Source: Panonychus citri (Eukaryota; Arthropoda; Arachnida; Trombidiformes; Tetranychidae). From it: a DNA stretch of 64,000 bases. The stretch covers positions 124,001 to 188,000 of the forward strand of contig NW_026515523.1 in the NCBI RefSeq assembly GCF_014898815.1, given 5' to 3'. The position numbers were made by a program, and so were the translations under genes. Positions 1 to 13,777 of this stretch are shown here, one piece after another; positions within the stretch are counted from its first letter, which is position 1; each line of letters opens with the position of its first letter. The notes under the pieces are model-generated. The model worked only from the letters and a program-made list of their open reading frames with translations. It did no database searches and was not told the DNA's origin.

Positions 1-369
1 TAATCGCTTATTATATAATATTATCAATAAGCATCATTATCACAAGGTTGATTACCAATCAAATTTGAATACAATTTAAATCAATGACCACCGACGATGG
101 ATAAATAATCAAACTATTCATTGATATTTCTTGAGAGTATCATTGATATTAAATTGGTTATCTAATGATAATAATCATCCAAAGATGATCAATGATTAAA
201 TCAATATGATAAACACCTTGATAACAATAGTCCAGTTAATGGTCAAGTAAATGAGATAATATCATATCTTGTAAAAGGTAAAAGGTGAAAAAGAATAAAT
301 TTTTTTTCGATTTTCCTAAACATTGGAATTCAATGAATGTAAGTGTTCATCAATACCTGGTGGTCTCAA

Positions 370-410
370 TGAAGATGAAGATGAAGATGAAGATGATGAT
401 GATGATGATA
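370..410. repeat. GATGAA/GAT microsatellite
   Basis: GATGAA hexamers pass into GAT triplets. The same motif family recurs across the window. Confidence 0.9.
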
Positions 411-1290
411 GGTAAGATTATCTCTAATCTTGATGATCATCTTTAACCTTGATATCGGCAATGATTTAGGTCTTTGATTGTGATTAAATGATAACAATCA
501 GTTATCCACAACACTCAGTGATTAGCAGAGATAACAATCAAATCTTAATCTTGATCATCATTCGTAGTAGTAGTGATTAACTTGAACCTTATTGTGATTT
601 AATTAAATTGTGTTTGTGTGTGTATTTAGTTGATTGTATTGCATTTCTCTCAATGATTAACTTATATATCTTTTTTTTTAATTGTTGTTATTGTTTCAAT
701 TTTAAAACAATGTCAAGTTAATTGAACTAATTTAGTTTATTTCTCTCAAGTATCAATTGCTTTATTTAAATAGTTACTTGATATTTACTACTATTAATAA
801 TTTAATTGATTTACTTATATTAACAATCTATTGACTTTAAATAATTTATTTAACAATTTAGAAATCAATTGAGTCAATAAGAATATCCAATTGTTTAACT
901 TATATTAAATTGTTTTTCAAGTTGTAATACAATTGTTACAACAATTAGGGAATATCAATTTACCTTAACTAATATCTTTTTGTTCAAGTTGATCATTTAA
1001 TTGATTAATATCACGATATTCTGATTCCGTGATTATTTGATTGAATTACAAGTTAATTGTAAATGGTTAAATTAATTATACAACTTCAAGATTATCATAA
1101 GAAAAGCTGAAATTAGTTGTTAATTGTTGAACAATCAACTAAATAGTTCAATTAGAACGGGCAAGTTTTCATATAATCGATTTGGAAATGAATTTTCCAG
1201 GACAATCAGCTGGTGATGTTCAGGATTCTGATGAATAGGATTTATAGAGTTGATGGGTGGGTCATCATGTAATTCAATGTCAATAACAAT

Positions 1291-1321
<31 letters not shown>
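1291..1321. repeat. (GA)n microsatellite
   Basis: Nearly pure GA dinucleotide run. Confidence 0.95.
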
Positions 1322-1325
<4 letters not shown>

Positions 1326-2140
1326 TTCACAGTTATTTCCATAAAAAGTTGAAATTCTTTCCCAGAATTTTTGTTGATTCCTATTCACATGTTCAATTGA
1401 TGGAAATATTTTGAATAGAGACAATTTTCTGATTACTATTTTCAATTCGTAATTGTTACAATTACTATTCAATACATCACATCTATCAAAGAGCATTAAT
1501 GACAAATACTGAATCAAATTCAATTGTAACTCAATTATGTTACTGACCCGAAATGATAACAAAGTGATTTGTCTGCATTCATTTTACTTTATTCATTTTT
1601 TTATTCATTCTTATTACTATCCAATCATCTTGATGATGATAATAAGATGACGAGAATCTAAATTCAGACATTATATAAGTGACTTGGCTCTCACCATCAT
1701 GTTCATCATCGTCATCATTGCCATATCTCCATCCTCATCCTCATCCTGATCAACATCATTATCATCATGTGTTGGCTACTGTTTATTGTTGTTGTTGTTA
1801 AAAGGACTCGAAATTGTGGGAAAACAATTTGTTTTTTTTTCTTTTCAAAAAAAAATAAATTTTCTTCATATTTTACATTTTGTTCAGAGTTGATTCAGGA
1901 ATGAAATGAAGCTGCATCAATGGATGAGGAGGTGGTGGTGATGATGATGATGATGATGATTCTGGAGGAGGAAGAGAGATGATGAAAGAAAGAAAGTTGA
2001 AACTACCCTTTTTTGCTCAACTATTTTACTATTACTACTATTCTGTACTTTCCCACGGGAGAGAAGTAGCTACGCTTTTTCACCTTCAAGCTTCAGGTAA
2101 CTTTCTGTCTTCATCGTTATCATCATCTCCAGGCTAAAAG

Positions 2141-2141
2141 T

Positions 2142-2192
<51 letters not shown>
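2141..2192. repeat. (GA)n microsatellite
   Basis: GA dinucleotide run of about 50 bases with two interruptions (GGAG and GGGAG). Confidence 0.95.
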
Positions 2193-5100
2193 CACTCACA
2201 TCTCAGAATCTTGTTTGAAGTTTTGTTTATCTTCTGTTTGATTCATCATGATACTTTAACTGTATCAGCTTTTAATTCAAATTTGAAACTTTTGATTGAT
2301 TTATCAATGAACTTTTTCACTTTGTCTTCTCAGTTTCTAACTTTACACTCCCTCTGATGCTAATAAATGATAATCTCACCGCATCTTTGGAAACTCTTTC
2401 CATCCCTTTACTTTCATTTTGTCTTCGTTCTGATTATTGTCTTAATATTAAAACGATCTTTTTTCTTGGGAATTAACGAGAAGCAGGAAAAATGAAACAA
2501 GATGATACTCTCTAATGAGAATGGTGATGAGGATGGAGATGAAGATGAAGATGAGAAAGAGGAAAAGAAGATAATTTTTGTTGCAAATCCTGAGAAGATG
2601 TTTCTTCCATCATCATCATCTTCTCTGAAGATTTTGTTCATCTTCTATTGTAAAAAAGAAACTTTTTCAACTTGTATTTCATTTCCGTCATCATCATACT
2701 TACTTTTCACCTTCTCCATCCTCATCCTCATCCTCATCCTCATCTTCCCAAGGGCTTTTCCCTCTCCCTCTTTTCCATGAAAATTTCGATAAATAATATT
2801 ACCAACACATTAATTTTGTACCAATGTTTTCATCTCAGTCTATTTAAGTATCAAATTAACTCTAAACCATCAATCTTAACAAGTTTAATTGTGATGATTG
2901 GGCCAATCATTATTACGCTTCGGTGGTCTCTTTTTAATCATCCTCATCCTTATCATTATTATCAACAAATTGTTGATAGTTATGTTTATCAGCTTAAATT
3001 CAAGTGAATCATTATTATTCTGATTCATTCATTCATGTTCATGATTAATCATCATGATGCACTTTCATTTATTGAACAATTTTACTCAAATCATTTTATA
3101 TTTACACTAATCAACACACACAATCAATTTGAGGGAAAAAAAAGTTATTACAATTCAATTACATTCAAATAATAATAATAACTGTTACCGGAAATTGTCA
3201 ATCAAATCTAAATCTCTGTTAATCACTCAATTTGTTAATCTTCAAATATAAAAAGTAATTTAAAATCCAAATCTAATCAGATTAACAGTTATCCTTGATT
3301 AAACATCATCAACAATTGATAAACAAATATTTCAATCAAGACAAGATTAATTATTAAATCGTCATGATGATTATAATGTTGACAGATTAAATTGAAAATC
3401 AATCAATCTCAAAGGAAATTAATTTGATTATTGTACCAATTAAATTGTCATAATTAGCTTATAATAATAAATCTTGACCAATTAACTTTTTTACTTTGAC
3501 ATTTAAAACAATCAACAAGCTCAATATCAACTGTATGGAAAACAATTAAATAATTGATCACAATCACAATCAAAATTAAACATTATCATTAGTATAAAAT
3601 AAATATTGTTAAATTATTGTATTTCTGATGATTAACTTTTGATTGTTATCATTTAACTTTTCGGGTCTGATTATTAATCATTGCAATTACTGTTGTTGTT
3701 GTTGTTGTTTTTTGTTCACATCATTAAAAATAAAGTTTATCTATTGTTGATAATCAATTGATTCAATTATTTATCAATAATAATAATCATGAAAACAATA
3801 TATAAATAATTAAAGAGAAAAACTTTTTAATCTAATCATAGTTACATTGATTAATCAGAGACAATTAGTAATAAAAAAAAATGATTTCATGATAATTGCC
3901 TGAGGGGGAGACTTTTAATATTAACTCATTAATTAAATATATATATTAATATAATAATCGTAATCATGATTTAATCATAATCATGGATCCGTTGAAAATG
4001 TTTATAGTCTAGCAATTAAGATTTGACATTGTTAAACCACAACAATTTAGCCTAAGGGATAACCTTAAATCAGTTTAATCATTATAATATAATCATTGGT
4101 TATTAGTAACTCAATTTTTCATTCATGAATTCATTAAAAGTTAATTCAAAAGTTTACCAACAACTTTGTTAGTTTAATCACAATTAATAGTACAGTCGAG
4201 TAGGAATAATTTATTTATATTGTATACTATGATTGTCCCTGCTAATTGTTGTGATTTATGAGGTAGTCTAAATGATTTACCAGATAATTAGAAGCACTAT
4301 TTGCACAATTAGATTTGATTGTTGTGCCTGTGGACTTTGTAATTGTTTTCAAGTTTCGTTACAATTGAAATAAAGGTTAACCTTGATATTGAGTTTCGAG
4401 GGGTTTTTATTAATACAAAGGTGTTAAGGTGTTGAACATGATGATGATTCGTGTTTAACTAATGGTTTAAATTATTGATGATAATCAAGTTTATCATCTA
4501 GTTAATGATAAGATACTTTTCTTTCAAGGGGTCACAGACAATTGAACTGAATCAATGGTGTAATCAACAATTTCCATGATTTTTGTGAAACTTTTTTTTT
4601 CTTCCTCTGCTTCACCTTCAATTTTTTTCCTTCACCTCATATTCTTACCCACCTCATCATCCACCCTCAGTGTTATGGTTGAAATAGTTTATCATCATCA
4701 TCATCATCTTATCACTATCAAAGGTAAGTGATTATGATGATATTGAGTTAGTCAGGTAAACCACAAACATCCTTGTTCAAACTTATTCATCCTTAGGAAT
4801 CAAATCATCGAGTCTTTTTTTATCATCACCATTTTCTAATCATAATGATTCTCGTTTCAATATAATCAGGCTCATTGTCCACAATCATGTTGACCTTATT
4901 TTTTACTTTTCTTTCAATCAAATCGATTGTCATAATTTTGTAATCCAAATTTATTATTGAAAAGGTGTGATGGTTAATTGTTATTCGCCTGATTAATGGT
5001 AACAATTTAGTGATTGTTTTACTATGAGGTTTGTTTTTCTCATGTTCTTTTGTATCAATAGAGGGCGTCAATCACTTTGATCAATCGAACCTCGAATTTG

Positions 5101-5587
5101 AGTTCGAGTAAGACAAAGTTCAAGTTGCAAGTGCAATTTTTGCAAGTTGATATTATAATAGATGTAAAATATAATCAATTGTGGTGTTACCTTTCAATCA
5201 ACTCTTTATTAATCACAATAATCATCAATAACAGTAATTATTTAACTATTTTTTTTGTACAAACAACAATAAAAAAAGGTCAATCAATTAAAGTAATAAC
5301 AAAAAAAAAGTTACTATAAAATCAGAACATGAATCGAGAAATTTATAATATTAAATAAAATGATATCAGTGAAAAAAAGCTAAATTGTTCAGACAGTAAA
5401 TTCAATTATGATTTATCCTTGATTGAGTTTCATCAGATCTTTTTTTTCAAGATGATGATAAAGAAGATAAAATATGAAGATCATCGTCAATACAATAGAC
5501 AGTCTTTCAGCATTGAAACTCACCAAGCCAGTTTAACATCATCCCCAAAATCAACAAAAGTAGTAGTTGTGATACTTTGGCACAGGT

Positions 5588-5645
5588 AAGATGAAGATGA
5601 AGATGAAGATGAAGATGAAGATGAAGATGAAGATGATGATGATGA
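5588..5645. repeat. (GATGAA)n microsatellite
   Basis: About eight GATGAA hexamers followed by GAT triplets. It creates long open frames on the minus strand that I do not regard as genes. Confidence 0.95.
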
Positions 5646-5682
5646 AAAAAAAGATAAGAATGAAAGGTTGAGTAGACCTAGT

Positions 5683-5683
5683 T

Positions 5684-5744
<61 letters not shown>
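5683..5744. repeat. (CT)n microsatellite
   Basis: CT run of about 60 bases with two TTT interruptions, about 40 bases after the GATGAA repeat. Confidence 0.95.
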
Positions 5745-8700
5745 TGTCATCTTCATCGTCTCTCCTTTTTTGTTGCTGTTGGCTGATTACAATGAAAGGG
5801 TGTTGATTAAATTTGATTAAAGTTAATTGAGGTTGAGTCCAACAAAAAAAAATCGTTGACGGAGGTCTTAAGGCCACCTTCAAAGTTTATCATCAGCGTC
5901 ATCATCAATTGTCTGCTATCATCCAATAGTATCATCACTATCATCTTTATCATCTTTCCGCATCTATTATTAAAGATTATCTTCTTCCTAATCATCATTT
6001 AATTCAATAACAACAATTTCATGATTATTGTTATTATTTAACTTAATCTAACGGTAGTCAAGTTAATCTTTATCCTACTTTTTTGTTAATCTTTTTTCAT
6101 GGATTAAATTTACTTAATAATTATCCAGATGATTAACTTGATTTAATGTTATATTACATCAACTGTTAGTTTCAATTGTTCACAATTCAATCATGAAGAT
6201 GATATAGTTACAATCATCGACTATGATTGTCTCAACTATAGATTGAAATTATATAAAACACTGATTAAGATTATCATCTAAATTATGATTGATTCATTAA
6301 CTTGGAAAGATAATCAACTTGTTTTTTATTTATTTATTTAACTTTCTACCAATCGATTGATTATAATCAATTTTAATTGTTACTATTTTGCTCGTATTTG
6401 CAAAAAAAAGGGTTAAATTGTGAACACGATCAACAGAAAACAATTTAAAATAATCATTAAGCTTTAAATCATTAGATTTAACCATTAACTGGATGAAAGA
6501 AAACAAAAGTTTCATCATCATTGATTGTTAATCAAATGACGATCATGGTAATGATTTAAGTTAATTTACTGATGATAATTAGGAAGGAAAAAAGTTCCAT
6601 TGATGAGATTGAATTTAAATGATACCTTTTAGCATCTTCTTTCATTTTCTCTTACTTTTACCATTCATATTCGTTTCCATGGAAACATTTTATCATCATC
6701 ATCATCTTCATCTTCATCTTCATCTGCTTCGACTCGAACAAGTCCAATTCATCGTCAATACATATTATCATTTCTCTGTCACTTTCTCCTATCACCAATT
6801 TCCATTAACCATCATAGTATCTCTCTCATTTATTAATAGAAATCATTTTATCCACTCCAAGCCCTTTGGTCAATCTAAATTTCCACCTCAATCCAATGAG
6901 TTCAACCTTTGGCCTGAATCCTTTTTACCCTTTAACCTTTCACATAACACTGATCATCTCCTCCTTCACCTCTCTTACCTCCTCCCATTGTCAAGTTTAA
7001 TTATCCACCTTCATCCTCCCATTTAATGTTAATCCAAACACTTTAGTGGTTAATCATGATTCAAATCAACATTTAACTGATCACTAACCTGTTTTTCCGT
7101 TACAATTAATATTAATTATCATCATTATTATTATCTCTCAATTGAATCAACCAATTATAACCATCAAATGTATCACTTTGTATTAAATTGTGCTTTAATG
7201 TAAACAATTAAAACTATATAATTGTCAATCTTTAATCTTCATCAATCTTTCATCAATCCCAAATCTAAATGTTTACTTAATCAATCTGACAATTAGATTA
7301 ACATCAACAACAATTACAAATGCAAAATTTAAATGTCATTATAAATAAATACCGTTGAAACTTGTATGTTGGATTCAAAGTGAACAATTAAAACAATGTA
7401 TCTTTTTAAATTGTGAATGAATAATCAAACAATCAACTCTCAAATTGTTCACAGCAATTAAATCAACAATTTGAGTTTAATTTCCTTTATGATTTTTCTT
7501 ATGTGTTGTTGTTGCGCATTCAATTGATCAGCTGATTGTCAAGCTTCACAACGAGAGGTTAGTTAATTGTTATTAACTAAAAACATCATCTTAATCATAT
7601 CAACCACTTAAACGTAAGTAGTTTACCTATTTTCTTAATCATTATGTTCTTAAAAATTGTTTAATTAAATTAATTACTTCAATCTGATTATCTCAATATT
7701 TATATAACACTAATTGTTTTGATTTAATTATATCAAGTTGAAAACGTGAGGTTAATTTGATTGTTAATCTGATCACAATCTAACCCCATCACCATCATCT
7801 AGTTTAATCACTTAAATTATTACAATTAGAAACACTTAATGTTAACAATTAAATTAACAAATCATATCTGAGAAAAAAAAAGTTTCTGATACAATTTAAA
7901 TAATAGTAAATCTTTTAATACTTTAATAGTTCATTTAAATTGTAACAATTATATTTGATACAGACAGCAACAAGAGGGTTCACATGGTAAACAATCAAAC
8001 AATTAAGTTGGGAACAATTAACTAATTACATTAAATCAATGTTTCCATTACAAAGTCCGATAAATCAAATGAAAAGTTTATTAACTTTATCATAAGTTTG
8101 AAATTCATTCATCAATTCAGAATGTGAATGATGTTTATGAGTAAATGACTTGATGGTAAATAGATTCCAAGTATCATGAAAATGATTACAATTATTGTCA
8201 CCAAAAACCTTGAATTTGTTAATCATCAGAATGAAAAAGGTAAACGATTTACCTTGAAAATGGCGACAAAAGAAAGGGAAAGTTTCAGATTCAGTTTTTT
8301 TTCCTACTCCATTATTTGAATTATATTTGGAATCTGAACCCAACTGAACTTAATATAATATAATCATCAGAATAATATGTTGATGATGATGAAAAGGAAA
8401 AAGATTCACTGTCTTCTTCTCAAGGTGATGATGATTTCGGAAGAGAAACAATGTTATTGGAAGTGAGAACTTGCTGAATGCGAGAAAAAACTTGGTAAGA
8501 AAATTTCTGTTCTCTTGCCTTTATTCACATGAAAATAGAGTGAAAATGTTCTGAACAGTGGATTTGATGATGATGATCATCATCATCATCATGAAGATGA
8601 TGTAAAAATAACTAGACTGGACCATGATGATGATGATGATGAGAAGGTGTTAAATTCCCTTAAAAATATTCCGATGTGTATTACCCATAAATGAGAAAAG

Positions 8701-10612
8701 TGAAAACAAAGTCAAGGTCAGAATTCACACTTTCGATTCTGTATTCATCATATTCTAACGGTAAATTACATTAACCCAATTCCCTATCAAGTTTACCACC
8801 ATCATAATTCATCAATCCCAAAGATAATAATCAATATTATCATGAAGAAGAAAAAAAAGGTTACAAATGAGACGGAACAATTTTCAAGACAAAAACTAGA
8901 CAAAAGTGATCGTACATTATATTGTTGGTGATGATGAGGATGATGGAGGTACTGGAGCTCTTTGGGTAGGAGGAAGAGGATGAAGAGAGGAGGAAGATAA
9001 GTCTATGTAATTTTGTTGTTGTTAGTATATTAAATGGGAATGATAAGTAATAATATATATAACATATGGATTGATTCCCAGAGCATTTAAATGAAAAAAG
9101 CCCATAGGTTTTTGTATCGGTTCATTTTGAATCCATTTATTTCAATGGTAAAAACATCATTCACTTTTCATCTTCATTGAAAGATAATAACATTTGCAGC
9201 TCTCCTCTCTCTCTCTCTCACTCCCTTTTTGTTTTTATCACTCAGCTGATTTAATCAATTCCTGTGGTTCACCATTAAAATGCTTTAACTTTCAAATTTT
9301 GAATCAATTTAATAGGAAAACAATCAATATCTATTAATACAATCAATTGTTAACTTTAAATACATTTCATGTCCATTGGTATTGATTGTGTTTTGCATTT
9401 TCTACTCCAATTGTTAAATCATTTACTGAACAATATTTGGATGTTAATTATTATTGTTATCATCATGTTGATGATTATGATTAATTTTGAGAAGAAATTT
9501 TCAATTTAAATGTAAGTATATTAATATAATGTGCTTTCTTCTTATACAATCTATTTCTTCAAACTATTAATCGATAATTAAATGATTAAAATCATTGATT
9601 ACTATTGTTAACTATTAATAATTTGTTGAACTTTTATCTGTGGAAAAAAAATGTCCATGGTTATCATTTGGTGTATTATTATTATCAAATTATCTTGATA
9701 ATGATGGAGGAGTTTTAATTATCAACTATATGTATTGTAACATAATAATGTTGCTGATAATTGTTGTTAAATTGTCACCATCATCATATTCAAATGTAAA
9801 GTTACATCAATGAGGATTCAATTGGCTCATTGATGGATTGCGTTTGTTGATTGTTATCACAAATTATTATCTTAATCATTATCATGGAAAAAAAAGTGAA
9901 TTCTGGTTAATTCTTGGAACCAGAATTTATCATGATGATAATATCGTTTTCTGTTGAATCTGATTTGATTGAGTGGAAAAGCTTTTTCTCTCTCAGTTCC
10001 AACATCATCTTTGTTTTATTATACAACCGAAAACCCAAACAAAGAGGATGATAATGATGATGAAGATGAAGATGATGATGAAGATAAACCTTAACTGCTG
10101 ATGCTTCAATTTATATATTTATTATTATCTTCATTCTGGGAATTATTCCATATGTTTACAATGTTACCTTCGATTCCCTTTTAATTTCAAGCTTGTTATC
10201 GAATGAGACAAAAACTTATAAAGTGAAAAGATGAATTAGTTATGCTCTTTCTTTATCTTCATCATCATCATCTCTCTCTCTCTCTTTCTGTCATCACCAT
10301 CATGATTATCATCCTCATCCCAATATCCCTTGAAATAATACAAATCGAGTAAACCAAATATCCGGAATCAAATGTAATCTCAACTTGACAAAAGTCCCAA
10401 TAGTTAATCAATTGATTAACCGTAACAAAAGTAAATTACAGAAAAATTTAGTCACTTACATATTGATTAACAGAGTATGATAATAATTACATAGTACTAA
10501 CAATTTACAACTAATAACTGAATAGATTTGCATCATGAATAAGTTATTAACTCATTTATACAAAAGGAAAATATTAATTTACTGATGCAATTAATAGTTA
10601 ATATCTATTATA

Positions 10613-11522
10613 AGGTATGACCGGTAAAGAATGGAAGTAAACTTTGAAATTTATTAATTAATTAATGAAATTGAATTTGTGTATGAATTTTTTCTGATAG
10701 ACTTTTGGAATAACTAGAAGTTGAATGTGAGGTTAAAATAATCGATTTTAGCAAAAGTCCGTTCTCCAGATCACTTCGATCAAATTATCGTCGAAAATTC
10801 TAAATAATTTTTTCGATCTTAATTAATCTGATTTGTTAGCTATGACTAAGTTTTCGATAATAAATTCATAATCAGCACAATTTGAGCTTCACAATGATAT
10901 AAAATTTTCATGTATTAGGAAAACAATTAACTAATTAGGACAATTTTTTTTAATTTAGATCGGTAAAATCGAGTATTTTTATTGAATTCGCGCGACAATT
11001 TAAACAGCATTATTAACTTTTCAACTATTCGAGATAATTTGAAAATTTTTTCGGCAGTATTCGATGAAGAGTAAGGATTGAAATTGATTTTGCAAATAAA
11101 ATTGTGAAAAAAATTCGAAGTTCCAACGAATTTGAGAAAAAATGACGCAATATCCGGTTCGAACTTTTTTCGAATTTTCGACTTAAAAAAATAATTTTTT
11201 TTCTTCTTAAAACATTCTGGCATATTAAAACAACCTTCATTAATAACTTAAAATTAGAATTTTCATCATCGGCTTTCTTTTCTTGAAGAGCTAGCTTTTT
11301 ATCTAACTTTACCTCTAACAAATTTCACTTTTTTCTTTTGGTACATATTCGAAAAATCGAAATTTTCACAACTTTTCATAATCGAAACAGCTCGAAAAAT
11401 ATATTGAATTGAAGGTAAAAACTGGTCATTAAAAAATATACTAATTTCAAGAAAATAAATTCAAAATCATAATAACCACGAAAGTTTTAAAATATTACTT
11501 CCATTCTTTACCGGTCATACCT
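10613..11522. mobile_element. Non-autonomous TA-flanked DNA transposon (910 bp)
   Basis: Perfect 28-bp terminal inverted repeats lie at 10,613-10,640 and 11,495-11,522, beginning AGGTATGACCGG. Both ends are flanked by TA (10,611-10,612 and 11,523-11,524), the target duplication of Tc1/mariner-type elements. The interior is AT-rich with many TCGAAA words. It has only two weak overlapping minus-strand frames of 98 codons with no DDE/D motif, so it is probably a deletion derivative moved by a transposase encoded elsewhere. Its ends differ from those of the two autonomous elements in this window. Confidence 0.85.
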
Positions 11523-11524
11523 TA

Positions 11525-12487
11525 TTATTATGTTATAAATTGTTTTATTTTTTTTCCTTCTTATTAATCGATGTTGATTCAATCAGATTAGAAACAGAAA
11601 ATCAAACAATGTACTTAGATTCTCATCACTTGAGATTGATAATTTGTAATTCATTTACTATTAAGATCATCAATCAATTTCTATATACAATATAATCGAA
11701 AGCAATCAATTGTAACTCTAGAAATAAACTAAATTAACAAATCTACAATTGTTTTCCGTAATAAATGAATGTGTAAACGATTAGATAACACGAAATGTAA
11801 ACTCAGGTAAAAATCACAGGTAATAAGTCAACAAGTTAGACAGAATTTATTTATATTAACTGTTTATCCATCGATAACTTTATCATGTTTATCATCATGT
11901 TGTTTTCGTCATCATTAAGATAATAATATTTTCCTATTATCATTTTCTTATAATGATAATAAAGAACTTTTTTTTATGCTAAAGATTCACTTTCTCTTGA
12001 GAAACAAGAATGAAATTCATTGAAATCACGATAAAAAAAACAAGAAAAATCATCATGTTCAATGATCATTAACTAATCATAGTTAATAACAACTTGAAAG
12101 AATCATGTTAATCATTAAGACCATCATGAAAACGATCATGAATCAATCAATGTTTAGTGGCTAAATTACTCAATTAAGTTTTTCGATAACATTTGAACAA
12201 CAATTAAACGTATTCAGAATTTTCTCAATTTCTTCATCGTTTGATTAACTTAAAGTATTTAATCATTTTGATGATTGAAAATTTAGTAATGAGACTGATG
12301 AAGATGCAAAATGATGATGATTAGTTTTGTATTCATGATAATAAATAATATTAAGGTTGAAGATAAGGTTTCGGGTTCAGTTGAATATACTAAATGCTGG
12401 GAACCGTTGCATCTGATGCTATTATTGTAGCCCTACAATTTACGGTTAATACAAAAAAAAGTACAATCTATTCAGGACTTTTAATCA
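11525..12487. other. AT-rich intergenic sequence
   Basis: Lies between two transposons. I see no coding or RNA signal. Confidence 0.6.
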
Positions 12488-12489
12488 TA

Positions 12490-13775
12490 AGAGGTGTTCA
12501 CTAATTAGAAGGAAAAAGTTCAAATATCGATAACTCGATAACCAGAAAAGATAAATTAAAAATTCAAAGTTTATTATGTTCTCTCAATACTGACAATGGG
12601 CCATTCTTAGCGGCATAATGAATTTGTGACTTAGTATTTTGAAATAATCGCTCGAAGTAAGTACTGTCGAAACTTTTAATTTTCGAAGTAATTCGACGTT
12701 TTAAACAGTCGAAATTATCAGTTTTCCAGCCATTTTCATAGACCTTATTTTTTAAATGACTCCAAAACCTCTCGATCACCCGAAGTTGCGGAATATTCGG
12801 CGGATTTTCGTTTTTTTTCACGAATTTTATCGAAAGCGCATCAAACATTTCGATAGTAGATTTAGCGTAATGACAACTAGCGCCATCAGGCCAAAAGATA
12901 TACTCATTATCTCCATGATACTTTTCAAGGAAAGGAACTAGTTTATCCTTAATACAATTTTTTGAATAAAGGTCAGCATTTAGAGCATGTTTAGCGGGAA
13001 CAAAAAAAGGTGAACTACAACCTTTCGCACTGATGGCAATCCAAACACAAAGTTTAGGTTCGAATTTGGCCTTAAAATGGAAACGAATGTCATCGGGAGC
13101 TTCGTTGACATTCGTTGTGTAGAATCCATGGCTAAGTGACCTATCCAACGGAAAGTAACTTTCGTCATCCTCGACGATTGCCAATAACGAACTTTTTGAA
13201 AAATCGTTTTTAACCAAATTTCGTAGCCGTTTTTTTTGTCTCTTTTTCTGCTCTGGCGACGATTTTGGTGCTTGTATCGACTTACGGTACTTGAATCCAT
13301 GAGTTTTTAATAACTTGTGGACATAAGATGTCGAAATGTTAAATTTTGAGGCCAAATATCGAACTGAACACTGTTTATTTTCGACGAATTTTTTGAAGCT
13401 ATTTAGTCGATTTGGGGTCATTTTTATCGCTTTTCTTCCTTGACCTGGTATTCTTTGTATCGATTGACCATTTTTCACACGTTCGAAAATATTATAAACT
13501 AAATTTTTACTTATTCCTAGCGATTTGAACTTAATAAACACATGATAAGGTCGATCTGAGGGATTCAATTTAATGTAATTGAAAATAACATTTTTCACTT
13601 CATTTACATTGACACACATTTCTAAAACTAATTGTGCTCTGATTTTAATTTAATTAATACCATCAAATTGCCCATTAAATTGCCGTTAATTTAAGGTATT
13701 GTTCAAGACTCTAGGACTAGACATTACGACGCTACGATTGTTTAAAGTTTTTCCTTCTAATTAGTGAACACCTCT
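12490..13775 (-). mobile_element. Tc1/mariner-type DD37E transposon, apparently complete
   Basis: The element is 1,286 bp with perfect 28-bp terminal inverted repeats at 12,490-12,517 and 13,748-13,775, beginning AGAGGTGTTCAC. It is flanked by a TA duplication (12,488-12,489 and 13,776-13,777). One uninterrupted transposase gene fills it on the minus strand. Perfect ends plus an intact frame suggest a recent insertion. Confidence 0.95.
12564..13619 (-). CDS. DD37E transposase
   Basis: A 351-residue intronless transposase that would excise and reinsert the surrounding element. The N-terminal third carries paired helix-turn-helix DNA-binding regions separated by a GRKA-type basic linker (PGQGRKAIK), followed by a QKKRQKKR basic stretch. 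The catalytic core shows a first Asp in VEDDESYF, a second Asp in WPDGASCH and Glu in RVIERFW. Counting gives 37 residues between the second Asp and the Glu, unlike the 34 of classical Tc1 or mariner. This spacing defines the DD37E group known from mosquitoes and other arthropods. No frameshift or internal stop is present. Activity is inferred, not shown. Confidence 0.93.
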   Translation of the reverse strand: MCVNVNEVKNVIFNYIKLNPSDRPYHVFIKFKSLGISKNLVYNIFERVKNGQSIQRIPGQGRKAIKMTPNRLNSFKKFVENKQCSVRYLASKFNISTSYVHKLLKTHGFKYRKSIQAPKSSPEQKKRQKKRLRNLVKNDFSKSSLLAIVEDDESYFPLDRSLSHGFYTTNVNEAPDDIRFHFKAKFEPKLCVWIAISAKGCSSPFFVPAKHALNADLYSKNCIKDKLVPFLEKYHGDNEYIFWPDGASCHYAKSTIEMFDALSIKFVKKNENPPNIPQLRVIERFWSHLKNKVYENGWKTDNFDCLKRRITSKIKSFDSTYFERLFQNTKSQIHYAAKNGPLSVLREHNKL

Positions 13776-13777
13776 TA

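Larger units (their letters stand above)
1..10612. other. Gene-poor AT-rich region with microsatellites
   Basis: I find no exon chain, conserved protein or RNA gene here. Open frames of 60-135 codons occur, but they sit on CAT/GAT or CT/GA repeat tracts where one strand rarely makes a stop codon, and their products are runs of His, Leu, Ser, Phe or Asp. The stretch is rich in TTAATTG/CAATTAA-type words. It may be long-range upstream sequence of the gene at 17.8 kb or true intergenic DNA. Confidence 0.7.

Noticed and set aside
2414..3007. Several overlapping frames on both strands
   Set aside because: Low-complexity GAT/CAT and TCATCC repeats keep frames open. No protein-like sequence.
5520..5883. 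Overlapping minus-strand frames of 78 and 110 codons
   Set aside because: Products of the GATGAA and CT microsatellites (runs of Ser, Arg-Glu, Phe-Ile).
6619..7026. 135-codon plus-strand open frame
   Set aside because: Starts over CAT repeats and reads as His/Leu/Phe/Ser-rich sequence with no domain, and has no supporting splice or family signal.
10927..11321. Two 98-codon minus-strand frames inside the 910-bp element
   Set aside because: They overlap in different frames, are Lys/Phe-rich and lack helix-turn-helix or DDE/D motifs. Perhaps decayed transposase, but not supportable.
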